Below, piece after piece: positions 51,122 to 60,864 of a DNA stretch of 64,000 nucleotides (position 1 is the first letter of the stretch; every line of letters starts with the position of its first letter). The notes beneath the pieces are model-generated. The model did no database searches. It had not been told where the DNA came from and saw only the letters and a list, made by a program, of their open reading frames with translations. This DNA comes from Dehalococcoidia bacterium (lineage in GTDB: Bacteria > Chloroflexota > Dehalococcoidia > UBA2979). Made by a program: the position numbers and the translations under genes. The stretch covers positions 62,001 to 126,000 of the forward strand of contig SHYS01000002.1 of assembly GCA_009692685.1 (NCBI GenBank). The letters are read 5' to 3'.

Positions 51122-53221
51122 TTATTGTGCCAGCTGGCGGCGCAACCCGGGGATCGATATGGAAGCGCGCGTGACGAGGACGTTCTGGCGCGTCTCGAAC
51201 TCCTCCTCTATGCGATCGCCCGTCCGGTTGTGCAGGAACCGCTGCCATGCATGCGCCGGTACGAACTCCGGCACCACGATCGTGAGGAGTGTCCCCGGCG
51301 CGAGGTCGAGTCCATCGATGTACGCCCGCAACGGCCCTAGGAACGTGCGGTACGGGGACTCGATGGTAACCAGCGGCACGTCCGGGAAGACCGCCGCCCA
51401 GCGCTCTTCGAACGCCGCGATGTCCTCGCGCGTCAGACGCGCAATGTGGACCGCCGTCACGGTACTCGAGATCCGTCGGGCGTACTCGACGGCGCGCGCC
51501 GTGTTGAGGTTGATGTTGCGCACAGGGACCAGCATCGGCTGCCCTGACAGTTGTTCAGGACGCGGGTTCGCCCGGTACCCATCCTCGGGGAGAGCCAGCA
51601 ACTCCTCCACCCCGTCGTAGTGCCAGCGAATGCTCTCTAGGCCCCACACCAGGCACGGGATGAGCAGCAGCACGAACCACGCGCCATCGATGAACTTCGT
51701 GGACGCAACGACTACTGCGACTACGGCCGTCAACGCCGCGCCTGCGCCGTTGATGGCGGCGCCACGTTGCCAGCCCGGGCCCCGCTCGCGGCGCCAACGC
51801 ACGAACATCCCGCCCTGCGACAGCGTGAACGCAATGAACACGCCCACCGCGTACAGCGGGATCAGGCGGTGTTCGTCGGCCTGGAACGCCACGAGGATTG
51901 CGCCCGATATCAGCGCCAGGGCGATGATCCCGACTGAGAACGTCAGCCGGTCGCCGATGAACGCGAACTGCCTTGGCATGTGCCTGTCGCGCGCCAGGAT
52001 CGATGACAGCCGCGGGAAATCGTTGAACGCCGTGTTTGCCGCCAGCACGAGGACGAGCGCCGTGCCAGCCTGCAGCCCGTAGTACGCGATGTTTTCGCCG
52101 CCGAAGATGATCCGGCCCATCTGCGAGATGACCGAGTCGTTCTCAATAGGAGTGATTCCGAGGCGGGTCGCGAGCAGCGTGGCGCCCAGGAAGAACACCG
52201 CCAGGATCCCCGCCATCCAGAGCATCGTGATCGAGGCGTTCTTCCACTCGGGAGCGCGGAACGCCAGCACGCCGTCGGCGATCGCTTCAACGCCAGTGAG
52301 CGCCGTGGCGCCGGAGGCGAAGGCCCGCAGGATCAGCCACACTCCCAGCGTTGCCGTCGCTTCTTCGAGGTGCTGCGGTGGCTTCGAGGTCACTATGGTG
52401 GCCCCATCGAGGCCGATGGTGAGCCGCACGAGGCCCACCGCTACCATCGCTCCGAACCCGACAATGAAGAAATACGTCGGGATCGCGAAAATGGTTCCGG
52501 ACTCGCGCAGGCCACGCAGGTTGATGATGGTGATGAAGATTAGTGCCGCGACCGCCAGTTCCACTCGAAACGGAATCAACTGAGGGAACGCCGACACCAC
52601 CGCCAGCGATCCCGCAGAGATGCTGACCGCCACTGTAAGCACGTAGTCGGTGAGCAGCGCCGCGGCGGCTGTCAGGCCGGCCGCCCGTCCCAGGTTCTCC
52701 TTCGCCACGATGTACGAGGAACCGCCGCCCGGATAAGCCCGCACGGTCTGTCGATATGACACGACGACCATGACCAGCAGCAAGGTGATCGCCATAGCCA
52801 CCGGTAGTGACAGGCTCAGCGCGCCGGCGCCGGCCACCACGAACACGATCAGGATCTGCTCGGTTGCGTACGCCGTCGATGAGAGGGCGTCCGAAGCGAA
52901 TACGGCGAGTGCCTTCTTGTTGTTCAGCCGCTCGTGCGATTCGAGCTCCGAAGTAAGCGGCCGGCCGAAGAGCCACGAGCGCGCCTGCCAGATCGCGCGA
53001 CCGAGAATCGAGGGGGGCCGGTCCGCCGTCTCCGTGGCGCGCAGCCGGCCACCCTCGACGTAGCGGAGCACCTGGTCGCGCGTTCGCGTGATCCGCACCC
53101 GCCGCGACCCGACGTGCTCACCCCGAACTACCCGCCGTTCTCGGGCGCGCGGCTGAAGGGGCGCCGCGGGGCCACCCTCAGGTTCTGGGGTGGGAGTCTG
53201 TTCTGGTTCCCCGTCGGTCAT
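51122..53221 (-). CDS. APC-superfamily permease, KimA-like (possible K+ uptake) with C-terminal soluble domain
   Basis: The 699-residue protein has a charged N-terminus, then ~12 helices starting with the KUP/KimA-type LNNKKALAVFASDALSSTAY, YPGGGSSYIVAKENLG and ALTGVEAIADGVLAFRAPEW. A C-terminal cytosolic domain of ~160 residues begins at NINLNTARAVEYARRISSTV and resembles a universal-stress fold. This layout matches KimA/YdaO-like potassium/proton symporters. c-di-AMP control is known for KimA but cannot be read here. ATG 53221. Upstream, on the same strand, is hppA, 12 bp away; both are energy- and ion-related. Confidence 0.78.
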   Translation of the reverse strand: MTDGEPEQTPTPEPEGGPAAPLQPRARERRVVRGEHVGSRRVRITRTRDQVLRYVEGGRLRATETADRPPSILGRAIWQARSWLFGRPLTSELESHERLNNKKALAVFASDALSSTAYATEQILIVFVVAGAGALSLSLPVAMAITLLLVMVVVSYRQTVRAYPGGGSSYIVAKENLGRAAGLTAAAALLTDYVLTVAVSISAGSLAVVSAFPQLIPFRVELAVAALIFITIINLRGLRESGTIFAIPTYFFIVGFGAMVAVGLVRLTIGLDGATIVTSKPPQHLEEATATLGVWLILRAFASGATALTGVEAIADGVLAFRAPEWKNASITMLWMAGILAVFFLGATLLATRLGITPIENDSVISQMGRIIFGGENIAYYGLQAGTALVLVLAANTAFNDFPRLSSILARDRHMPRQFAFIGDRLTFSVGIIALALISGAILVAFQADEHRLIPLYAVGVFIAFTLSQGGMFVRWRRERGPGWQRGAAINGAGAALTAVVAVVVASTKFIDGAWFVLLLIPCLVWGLESIRWHYDGVEELLALPEDGYRANPRPEQLSGQPMLVPVRNINLNTARAVEYARRISSTVTAVHIARLTREDIAAFEERWAAVFPDVPLVTIESPYRTFLGPLRAYIDGLDLAPGTLLTIVVPEFVPAHAWQRFLHNRTGDRIEEEFETRQNVLVTRASISIPGLRRQLAQ

Positions 53222-53233
53222 GACGAGGCCTCG

Positions 53234-55321
53234 TTATCGTGCCAGCACAGCCAGCATCAGCAGCGCGACGATATTGACGATCTTGATCATCGGGTTGATG
53301 GCTGGACCAGCGGTGTCCTTGTACGGGTCGCCGACGGTGTCACCAGTCACTGCGGCGTGGTGCGCGTCCGAACCTTTGCCGCCGTACTCGCCGGTCTCGA
53401 TGTATTTCTTCGCGTTGTCCCAGGCCGCACCGCCCGAGGTCATCGATAGCGCTACGAACACACCAGTGACGATCGACCCCAGGAGCATCGCTCCCACGGA
53501 CGTCAGCGCCGCCGCCTGATCCCGCACGGCGAGGATGAGGACGTACAGCACTACCGGCGCCGCTACCGGCAGCAACGACGGGAGAATCATCTCGCGGATG
53601 GCGGCCTTGGTGAGGAGGTCCACGGCGCGGCCGTAGTCTGGTCGCGTTGTGCCGAGCATGATGCCCGGCATCTCCGCGAACTGGCGGCGCACTTCGACGA
53701 CGACCGCGCCGCCGGCGCGACCGACCGCCATCATCGCCATCGAGCCGAACAGGTACGGCAGCATGCCGCCGATGAACAGCCCCACCACGACAAACGGGTC
53801 AGAGAGGTTGAAGGTGATGTCCCCCTTCAGGTCGGGGAAGAAGCGGTCGATGTCCTGCGTGTACGCCGCGAACAGCACCAGCGCCGCCAGCGCCGCTGAG
53901 CCGATGGCGTAGCCCTTGGTGACGGCCTTCGTGGTGTTGCCAACCGCGTCTAGGGCGTCCGTGACCGTGCGCACCTCGGCGGGCATGTCCGCCATCTCCG
54001 CGATGCCGCCGGCGTTGTCGGTGACCGGCCCGTAGGCGTCGAGCGCGATGACCACACCAGCGAGTGCGAGCATCGTCGTCGCCGCGAGCGCGATACCAAA
54101 CAGCCCCCCGTTCAGGAACGCGACGATGATCGCCACGCAGATCACGAGCACCGGGAGCGCTGTCGCCTCCATCGAGACCGCAAGGCCCTGGATCACGTTC
54201 GTCCCGTGGCCGGTCGTCGACGCGGCGGCGATGGCTCGCACCGGCCGGTACTTCGTGGCCGTGTAGTACTCCGTGATCCAGACGATGAGCCCGGTGACGG
54301 CCAGCCCCAGGAGGCATGAGATGAACAGACTCATCCCGGAGTAGGCGATGCCATCGATTTCGACGCTGCCATCGAGTGGCAGGACGTTCGTCACCGCCTT
54401 GTACACGAGTCCTACCGACAACACCCCGGTAACGATGAGCCCCTGGTACAGCGCCTGCATGATCGAGGTGGAGCCGCCTACCATGCGTACGAAGAACACC
54501 CCGACCACCGACGCCGCGATGCACAGCGCTGAGATCACTAGCGGCAGCCGCATCATCGATTCCTGCATCGGGCCATCGAACGACAGCGCCGCGAGCAGCA
54601 TCGTCGCGACGATGGTCACGACGTACGTCTCGAACACGTCCGCTGCCATGCCGGCGCAGTCGCCGACGTTGTCACCAACGTTATCGGCAATGACCGCCGG
54701 GTTGCGCGGGTCGTCCTCGGGAATACCAGCCTCGACCTTGCCTACGAGGTCTGCGCCGACATCGGCGCCCTTGGTGAAAATGCCGCCACCGAGGCGCGCG
54801 AAGATCGAAATCAGCGATCCGCCAAAGGAGAGCCCGACCAAACCCTCCAAGGTCGAGTTCAGGTCGTTCGGGAACCAGGACCGCAACAGCGCGTAGTAGC
54901 CGACCACGCCCAGCAGCCCCACCGAGACCACCAGCATCCCGGTGACCGAACCCGCTCGGAAAGCCAGCGAGAGCGCGGGCCCGAGGCCCAGCGTTGCCGC
55001 CTGCGCCGTGCGCACGCTCGATCGTACCGAGACGTTCATTCCGATGTAGCCCGCGAGTCCGGACAGGACCGCGCCGAGCACGAATCCCGCCGCGACGTGC
55101 GTCCCGAGTTGCACGGCCAGCAGAACGGCCACCACCACACCGACGATCGCAATCGTCCGGTATTGGCGGTTCAGGTACGCCGATGCGCCTTCCTGAATCG
55201 CGCTGGAGATTTCCATCATCCGCGCGTTGCCGGTGCTGCTGGCCAGCACCATGCGCACCGTGATGCCTCCGAAGGCCAACCCCAGCACGCCGAAGGCCGC
55301 GATAAATCCGTACGAATCCAT
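53234..55321 (-). CDS. hppA: Membrane-bound proton-translocating pyrophosphatase
   Basis: The 695-residue protein carries the M-PPase hallmarks: [54 protein letters not shown], and [20 protein letters not shown] at the C-terminus, with 15-16 helices. The motif [14 protein letters not shown] has Lys at the position that is Ala in K+-dependent enzymes, so this is the K+-independent, proton-pumping type by known rules. It couples PPi hydrolysis to H+ export. ATG 55321 starts with the conserved short first helix; the open frame upstream to 55546 is not conserved. The APC permease follows after 12 bp. Confidence 0.93.
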   Translation of the reverse strand: MDSYGFIAAFGVLGLAFGGITVRMVLASSTGNARMMEISSAIQEGASAYLNRQYRTIAIVGVVVAVLLAVQLGTHVAAGFVLGAVLSGLAGYIGMNVSVRSSVRTAQAATLGLGPALSLAFRAGSVTGMLVVSVGLLGVVGYYALLRSWFPNDLNSTLEGLVGLSFGGSLISIFARLGGGIFTKGADVGADLVGKVEAGIPEDDPRNPAVIADNVGDNVGDCAGMAADVFETYVVTIVATMLLAALSFDGPMQESMMRLPLVISALCIAASVVGVFFVRMVGGSTSIMQALYQGLIVTGVLSVGLVYKAVTNVLPLDGSVEIDGIAYSGMSLFISCLLGLAVTGLIVWITEYYTATKYRPVRAIAAASTTGHGTNVIQGLAVSMEATALPVLVICVAIIVAFLNGGLFGIALAATTMLALAGVVIALDAYGPVTDNAGGIAEMADMPAEVRTVTDALDAVGNTTKAVTKGYAIGSAALAALVLFAAYTQDIDRFFPDLKGDITFNLSDPFVVVGLFIGGMLPYLFGSMAMMAVGRAGGAVVVEVRRQFAEMPGIMLGTTRPDYGRAVDLLTKAAIREMILPSLLPVAAPVVLYVLILAVRDQAAALTSVGAMLLGSIVTGVFVALSMTSGGAAWDNAKKYIETGEYGGKGSDAHHAAVTGDTVGDPYKDTAGPAINPMIKIVNIVALLMLAVLAR

Positions 55322-55613
55322 GCCTTGACCCACCTCGATACCGGCCGCAGTGTTGGGCCGGATGCACCCAGAACTCCCGGCTCGCGGATCCGCCGCCGGC
55401 ACCCTCGCGGGTCGGCGGAATGTAGCACGCGGCCTTCCTAGCGGCAGTGGCGTGCGGTCTCCGGCCCTCGCCACGGAGTGGGCCGAACGGCCAGATCCCA
55501 GGCGTATGATTACAATGATTCTGACTTCACCCTGACCACGCACCATAACTGCGGAGCACGCCTCCCGAGCGCACCTGAACTACCGACGATCTGAAGGTAT
55601 GCTTAGGGACCGT

Positions 55614-55892
55614 ATGACTGCGTTCGAACTTGAACACCTCGCCCGCCTAATCGAGCTGACCGACGACTTCATCTGTGTCGGTGGCGCGGACGGCTACTTC
55701 TTGCGCGTGAGCCCCTCGTGGACGCGAGTCCTCGGCTATTCCGAGGACGAACTCCGCGGCTGCCCGTTTATCGACTTCATTCACCCGGAGGACGTGGCCG
55801 ATACGGTCCGCCAGATTCGGCGCGTTTTCCGGGGCGCGCCCAGCAGGCAATTCGCGAATCGCGTACGTCATCGCAATGGGCGCTATCGATGA
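55614..55892 (+). pseudogene. PAS-domain sensor, truncated by TGA
   Basis: From ATG 55614 (or 55599) the frame is a PAS domain: LARLIELTDDFICVGGADGY, FLRVSPSWTRVLGYSEDELR, CPFIDFIHPEDVADTVRQIR and NRVRHRNGRYR, then TGA at 55890-55892, then LRWNVTP. In PAS proteins RYRWLxWNxTP is the usual continuation, so TGA replaces Trp. The next gene's ATG overlaps the TGA (ATGA), which would also be a normal operon junction. Either the PAS lost its C-terminus or it is naturally short. It heads a partner-switch cluster (HATPase, STAS). Confidence 0.6.
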
Positions 55893-56281
55893 CTGCGCTG
55901 GAACGTCACGCCCTCGCTGCGCACGAGGAGTGGGCTCGCTCGTGCCTCGCGCGTGAGGGAATCTCGGACGACCTTCTGGATGAGCTGGTCCTGGGCCTCC
56001 ACGAGGTTCTGGCTAACGTGATCGCGCACGCGGATCCGCCCTGTGATGTTGGCCTGGTCATCGAGATTCGCCAGCAGCCTGAAGGACTGAGCATCGAAAT
56101 CGTCACGACCGACGGCGGTCGCTAGTACACCGGACCGAGCTCCACGAGCGGCATCGAACGGGGCTGCGGTCTCGAGATCGTGCGGGTCCTCTTCGACACA
56201 CTCGACTACATCCGCGAGGGCGGCACGAACCTCTGGGTGCTCAACAAGGTCATCCCGCTCCATGCGAGCCACTACGAGTAG
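55889..56281 (+). pseudogene. Anti-sigma-factor-type HATPase (RsbW-like) with in-frame TAG
   Basis: From ATG 55889 the frame reads ALAAHEEWARSCLAREGISD, LVLGLHEVLANVIAHADPPC (N box: HEVLANVIAHA), IEIRQQPEGLSIEIVTTDGG, then TAG at 56123-56125 and onward with TGPSSTSGIERGCGLEIVRV (G box) to TAG 56281. It would be a 130-residue RsbW/SpoIIAB-like kinase fold. The stop falls between N and G boxes, so a truncated product could not bind ATP properly. It overlaps the PAS gene and precedes the STAS gene, the usual partners in partner-switch control of sigma factors. Confidence 0.7.
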
Positions 56282-56306
56282 CGACCAGGCCGCAAGGAGT
56301 CTCACC

Positions 56307-56636
56307 ATGGCAGGATTCATCACACGTCAGGAGGACGGCGTCACCGTCGTCGAACTCGAGGGACGCCTGGACATCGCGGGTGTCGATGACGTTCGTCCGC
56401 TGCTCCTCGCGGCCGCCCGGGACTAGGAATCCCGGATGGTTGTGCGGATGGGTGGTGTTACGTTCCTCGACTCCACGGGGCTGGGCGCGCTCGTCGTGCT
56501 CCAGAAGGCGCTTGCTCACTAGGGCAAGCTGCTGCTGACCGAGCTGCCGCCGCAGGCCCGCATGGCCCTGCGCATCACTCACCTCGAGTGGATTCTCACC
56601 TGTTTCGACACCTTCGAGGAGGCGCTGGCCGCCTAG
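56307..56636 (+). pseudogene. STAS-domain anti-sigma factor antagonist with two in-frame TAGs
   Basis: AAGGAG precedes ATG 56307. The frame reads MAGFITRQEDGVTVVELEGR, IAGVDDVRPLLLAAARD, TAG (56424), ESRMVVRMGGVTFLDSTGLG (phosphorylatable Ser in DSTGLG), ALVVLQKALAH, TAG (56520), GKLLLTELPPQARMALRITH and ends at TAG 56636. Both internal stops lie in CTAGG; CCAGG (Gln) would restore the frame in each case. The intact protein would be a 109-residue RsbV/SpoIIAA homologue acting on the upstream HATPase. Confidence 0.75.
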
Positions 56637-56652
56637 GCCACGCCTCCGCCCG

Positions 56653-57576
56653 TTATTCGCCGTCGAGGCCCGTGGGCGGGCGGAATTCCACTGTTTCCGT
56701 CGCGACGATGACGGGCTCGACGCGTGTTACGCCACGACGCTTGAGGTCCTCGATGATGGGCTCCAGCAGCTCGTCCGGCACTGACGCACCCGCGGTCAGC
56801 CCCACTACGTCCACGCCCTCGTACCACGCCGGGTCTATCTCCTCGATGCCGTCCACGCGGTACGAGGGCGTCCCGGTCCCCGCCGCCACCTCGCGCAACC
56901 GCACCGAGTTACTGGAGTTGATCGACCCGACCACGATCACGAGGTCGGCCCGCTCGGCGATGGCGCGTACGGCCTCCTGGCGGTTCGTCGTCGCGTAGCA
57001 GATGTCGTTGCGTACCTCAGCGTCCGGGAAGCGTCCCCGGATCGTGTCGATGACCTCGGCGGTGTCATCCACGGACAGCGTGGTCTGCGTGACGACGAAC
57101 ACGGGACGCCCCGTCGATGGCAGTTCTCCCACCTCGCTGGCGTTGTCCACGATCGTGGTCCGCTCAGGCGCCTCACCGAGGGTGCCGACCACCTCGTCAT
57201 GCCCGCGGTGGCCGATCAGCAGGATGTCGAAGCCATCCTGCGCTGCCTTCTTCGTTTCCTTGTGCACCTTCGTGACGAGGGGGCACGTCGCATCCACGAC
57301 GCGCAGGCGGCGGCGCTGCGCTTCCTCCACCACCTCTGGCGCGACCCCGTGAGCGCTGAAGACGATGCGTGACCCCTCGGGTACCTCGTCCAGCGAATTC
57401 ACGAAGACCGCACCACGACTGCGGAAGCCATCCACCACGTGCCTGTTGTGCACGATTTCGTGGAACGCGTAGACGGGCGTCGGCTCCGAGGCGAGCACTC
57501 GATCCAACACGTCGATCGCGCGCACCACGCCGGCGCAATACCCCCGCGGCTCGGCCAGCAGCAGCGTATGTGGCAT
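56653..57576 (-). CDS. ispH: 4-hydroxy-3-methylbut-2-enyl diphosphate reductase
   Basis: The 307-residue protein has the three Cys of the 4Fe-4S site in PRGYCAGVVRAIDVLDRVL, VDATCPLVTKVHKE and RNDICYATTNRQEAVRAIA, plus the substrate motifs HEIVHNRHVVDGFRSRGAVF, SAHGVAP, VTQTTLSVDDT and VGSINSSNSVRLREVA. It catalyses the last step of the MEP isoprenoid pathway. ATG 57576. Its 3' end is next to the STAS gene (convergent), with no obvious terminator. The pathway's other genes are not in the window. Confidence 0.95.
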   Translation of the reverse strand: MPHTLLLAEPRGYCAGVVRAIDVLDRVLASEPTPVYAFHEIVHNRHVVDGFRSRGAVFVNSLDEVPEGSRIVFSAHGVAPEVVEEAQRRRLRVVDATCPLVTKVHKETKKAAQDGFDILLIGHRGHDEVVGTLGEAPERTTIVDNASEVGELPSTGRPVFVVTQTTLSVDDTAEVIDTIRGRFPDAEVRNDICYATTNRQEAVRAIAERADLVIVVGSINSSNSVRLREVAAGTGTPSYRVDGIEEIDPAWYEGVDVVGLTAGASVPDELLEPIIEDLKRRGVTRVEPVIVATETVEFRPPTGLDGE

Positions 57577-57648
57577 CGAGGCGCGCTCCTGGGTGGTTAG
57601 CCGGATGTTCTGTGCTCGTAGTGAGCTCTGCGTCGATTGTACGGGCGC

Positions 57649-58565
57649 CTAAGCTGTTATCGCGCGTCCGACTTCCACCACCCCCCAGGGCTTCGAGGGC
57701 GCGCACCAACGCCTGCGTGCCCACCTCGCCGCCATGTGCCGCCTCGGCCGCCGCGAAGAGCTGGTGGACGAGCGCCGTGCCCGGCAGCGGCAGTGTGAGG
57801 CCATCCGCGGCTTCCAGGGCGAGGCGCAGGTCCTTTTGTTGCAGCGCCACCTTGAATCCCGGCGCGAAGTCCCGCGCGATCACGCGCGGCTCGAGGTTCG
57901 AGAGCTGCCACGAGCCCGCGGCGCCCTGCGTGATCGCCGCCAGCATCACTGCGGGGTTCACGCCAGACCTCGCGCAGAACAGCAGCGACTCGGCCATCGC
58001 CAGGTTGTTCAGGACGACGGCGATCTGGTTGCACAGCTTCACGGTCTGGCCAGCGCCGAACTGCCCGCAGTGCGTGATCGTGCGCCCCATCGCCTCGAGG
58101 GCCGGGCGTGCCCGCTCGATCGCCTCGGTGGGTCCGCCCACCATGATCGAGATGGTGCCGCCGATTGCGCCCTGCTCTCCGCCGGACACCGGTGCATCGA
58201 GGAGCGTTGCTTCGTGTTCCGCGAGCACCGCCACGATCGATCTCGTGACCTCCGGGGAGATCGTCGACATGTCGATGACCACCGCTCCGGGATGCGCGCC
58301 CTCGATGACGCCTCCGCTACCGAGGATCACCGCCTCCACATCGGCGCTCGCGGTGACGCACGTGATCACGATGTCGCTCCGCGCCGCCACATCCGCCGCC
58401 GAGGTGTCACGCTTCGACAGCCGTCTCGAGGCGGACCGGCGAGCGATTCCACGCCACGACCTCGAAACCCGCCTGCAGCAGGTCTCGCACCATCGGTGCG
58501 CACATGATCCCGAGGCCGATGAACCCGATGCGGTCTCGCGTGCCGCCGGCGCCCTGCGCTGTAAT
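57649..58565 (-). pseudogene. 3-hydroxyisobutyrate/tartronate-semialdehyde-type dehydrogenase with two frameshifts
   Basis: The N-terminus RIGFIGLGIMCAPMVRDLLQ and GFEVVAWNRSPVRLE is the beta-hydroxyacid dehydrogenase Rossmann motif (GLGIM). The frame stops at TGA 58406-58408 and resumes one base off as DTSAADVAARSDIVITCVTA, then DAPVSGGEQGAIGGTISIMV and the catalytic Lys region GAGQTVKLCNQIAVVLNNLA. The end is restored by removing one C in the C6 run at 57679-57684, giving VVEVGRAITA and TAG 57649. A GAGGAGG site is followed by ATT ACA at 58565, so the start codon would be ATT or a mutated ATG. It reduces or oxidises beta-hydroxyacids with NAD(P). Confidence 0.72.
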
Positions 58566-58665
58566 CGTGCCTCCTCGATACGCCTCACGCTGCGGAGATT
58601 GAGGTCGCGCCCTGCCCTTTCGGGTGGGGCCGCTCCGCGATGGGTGGAGTAGCATCGGCAGCAGA

Positions 58666-60507
58666 ATGTTCCGCCGTCAATTCGATAACAGTGGTCCGAC
58701 CGGTCCCAAGCGCCGCATTGTCGTACGCACGCTCGGTCTGTTCCGCCCCTTCCTTGGCAACGTGGGCATGCTGGTTGTGCTCATCGCGGCCACTTCGGCT
58801 CTCGATCTGCTTCCGGTGCTCCTCGTCAAACAGATGGTCGATACCGCCACCGCTGGGGCTGCGACGGCCACCGGGGCCAGCACGCGCATCGATCTGCTCT
58901 TTCTTGGCCTGATCGGGGCTGTGCTCGCCTCCGGACTGCTTGGCGTTGCCTTGGGCTACGTGAACCAGGCGATTGGCCAGGGGGTGATGTACCGCCTGCG
59001 TGCCGACCTGCACGCGCACCTCCAGCGGCTCTCCGTCCGCTTCTTCACCCAGACGCGTACCGGCGAAATCCTCTCGCGCGTCTCCACCGACGTGAACGGC
59101 GTACAGGGGGCCGTCACCGGCACCTTCACCGAGTTCCTCCAGAATGCGATCACCCTCGTGGTCGCACTCGGGCTGATGTTCGCCCTCGAGTGGCGCCTCG
59201 CCGTCTTCGCCATCGTAATCCTGCCGCTCTGGGTGTACCCCACCATGCGTGTCGGCCAGATCCAGCGCCAGCTCATGCGCGCCTGGCACGAGGAGAACGC
59301 GAAGATGTCTTCGCACCTCGAGGAAACGCTCTCCGTCTCCGGGGTCATGCTCGTCAAGGCCTTCGGCCGTCAGAGCCACGAGTCTGACAAGTTCGAGTTA
59401 TCGAACAAGGTGCTGCGCGACCTCTCGGTTCGCCGCATGATGGCTGGCCGCTGGTTCAACCTCGCCACGGGGCTCTTCGGCGCCCTCGCCCCCGGCGCCG
59501 TCTACTGGTTCGGCGGTCGTGCGGTCGTCAGCGCCGACCTGAGCATCGGTGCCGTCGTCGCATTCGCCGTCCTTACGCAGCGCGTCTTCCAGCCGTTCGC
59601 GGGCATCGCCCGGATCAACACCACGCTGCTCTCCTCGCTCGCCCTCTTCGAGCGGATATTCGAGTACCTCGATCTTCCGGTGGAGGTCGAAGAGCTTCCC
59701 AACGCACATCCCCTCGAGGTTCCCGCTGGCCACCTCCGCTTCGAGGGCGTCACCTTCTCCTACATCGCCGGCAGCGGCGCCCCCAGTGCTATCGAAGCCG
59801 TGGACCTCGAGGTGTTGCCGGGACAGATGGCGGCGCTCGTCGGGCCCTCCGGCGCTGGCAAGACCACCGCCACCTACCTGCTCCAGCGCTTCTACGACCC
59901 CCAGGCCGGTCGAGTGCTCATCGATGGTCACGACCTGCGCGACCTGACTCTCGACTCGATCGCGCGGGCGGTCGGCGCGGTCATGCAGGACACGTACCTC
60001 TTCCACGCCTCGCTCGCGGACAACATCCGCTACGGTTGCCTCGACGCTCCCGATGAAGACGTAACTGCGGCGGCGAACGCTGCCGGGCTTGCCGAGATGG
60101 TGGTGCGCCTGCCCGAGGGCCTCGACACGGTCGTTGGCGAGCGCGGCTACCGCCTGTCGGGTGGTGAGAAACAGCGCGTCGCGATCGCCCGCGCCATTCT
60201 CAAAGACCCGCCCGTGCTCGTCCTCGATGAGGCGACGGCGTCTCTCGATTCACGCCTGGAGCGCGAGATTCGCGAAGCGACGGCACGACTTGCTGTCGGC
60301 CGCACCACCATCGTCATCGCCCACCGCCTCTCGACGGTGCTGGCAGCCGATGTCATCTTCGTCTTCGACGGCGGTCGTATCGTCGAACGTGGCCGCCACG
60401 CCGAACTCGTGGCGCGCGGTGGCCTCTACGCTGCGCTCTATCGAGAACAGTTCGAGCCCGACATCCCGGAGGCCGCCGCGGACCGCGAGGCGCTGGCGCT
60501 GCACTGA
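58666..60507 (+). CDS. ABC exporter (permease-ATPase fusion, likely homodimer)
   Basis: The 613-residue ABCB-type half-transporter has six helices and a canonical NBD: Walker A AALVGPSGAGKTTATYLLQR, signature LSGGEKQRVAIARAILKD, Walker B VLVLDEATASLDS with catalytic Glu, H-loop IVIAHRLST. All key residues are normal, so a homodimer is expected, unlike the asymmetric pair at 43-47 kb. The N-terminal PTGPKRRIVVRTLGLFRPF begins the first helix. ATG 58666. Downstream by 91 bp lies a 57-residue Cys-rich peptide gene. Substrate unknown. Confidence 0.9.
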   Translation: MFRRQFDNSGPTGPKRRIVVRTLGLFRPFLGNVGMLVVLIAATSALDLLPVLLVKQMVDTATAGAATATGASTRIDLLFLGLIGAVLASGLLGVALGYVNQAIGQGVMYRLRADLHAHLQRLSVRFFTQTRTGEILSRVSTDVNGVQGAVTGTFTEFLQNAITLVVALGLMFALEWRLAVFAIVILPLWVYPTMRVGQIQRQLMRAWHEENAKMSSHLEETLSVSGVMLVKAFGRQSHESDKFELSNKVLRDLSVRRMMAGRWFNLATGLFGALAPGAVYWFGGRAVVSADLSIGAVVAFAVLTQRVFQPFAGIARINTTLLSSLALFERIFEYLDLPVEVEELPNAHPLEVPAGHLRFEGVTFSYIAGSGAPSAIEAVDLEVLPGQMAALVGPSGAGKTTATYLLQRFYDPQAGRVLIDGHDLRDLTLDSIARAVGAVMQDTYLFHASLADNIRYGCLDAPDEDVTAAANAAGLAEMVVRLPEGLDTVVGERGYRLSGGEKQRVAIARAILKDPPVLVLDEATASLDSRLEREIREATARLAVGRTTIVIAHRLSTVLAADVIFVFDGGRIVERGRHAELVARGGLYAALYREQFEPDIPEAAADREALALH

Positions 60508-60598
60508 TACGGGTTCGCTGGCGCAGCGGGCGTGCGCCTGCGACACTTGATGTAACGCGCATCGCGGGCACCGAGGTTGTCAGGAAGGAACGCGGATC

Positions 60599-60772
60599 AT
60601 GGGTCGCCTGCTTCGTCGCATCGCCCTGCTCGCCGTTCTTGGCGGCATCCTCGCCGCGGTCAGCCAGCGTTTCATGCGCCGCGACGAGTGCACCCCAACC
60701 TGCGACTGCAGTCTCGGTGCTCCCTCCTGCAGCTGCGGTCACGTGACATGTCTCGCACCTGTGGCTGCCTGA
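60599..60772 (+). CDS. Small Cys-rich membrane-anchored or exported peptide (57 residues)
   Basis: ATG 60599 follows AAGGA at a good distance. The product has a basic-hydrophobic start LLRRIALLAVLGGILAAVSQ, then RRDECTPTCDCSLGAPSCSC and GHVTCLAPVAA. There are six Cys in 26 residues: C-x3-C-x-C-x6-C-x-C-x4-C. It may be a metal-binding or disulfide-rich peptide anchored by its N-terminal helix. The gene is short but has a convincing ribosome site and a clear signal/tail division. It follows an ABC exporter, which makes an exported peptide possible, though the gap of 91 bp leaves co-transcription unproven. Unknown family. Confidence 0.65.
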   Translation: MGRLLRRIALLAVLGGILAAVSQRFMRRDECTPTCDCSLGAPSCSCGHVTCLAPVAA

Positions 60773-60864
60773 CATCGATAGTCGATAGGCCGTCTCACCT
60801 CGATGATCGCTCGGTCGCGGTCGTCACGGTTCGTGGTGAGGTCCTCCTGAGCCGCCCGTCGCGG

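Noticed and set aside
53234..55546. Longer start for the pyrophosphatase (770 residues)
   Set aside because: The family begins directly with the first helix; the upstream Arg/Pro-rich stretch is not conserved and spans the intergenic region.
2372..56522. Reassignment of TAG (amber) to an amino acid, suggested by several in-frame TAGs
   Set aside because: TAG is also the natural end of well-defined genes here (RNase D 6268, ferredoxin 9346, lemA 30530, LysM protein 35005, MBL hydrolase 42588), so it works as a stop. Several internal TAGs lie in would-be CCWGG sites, which suggests error or mutation.
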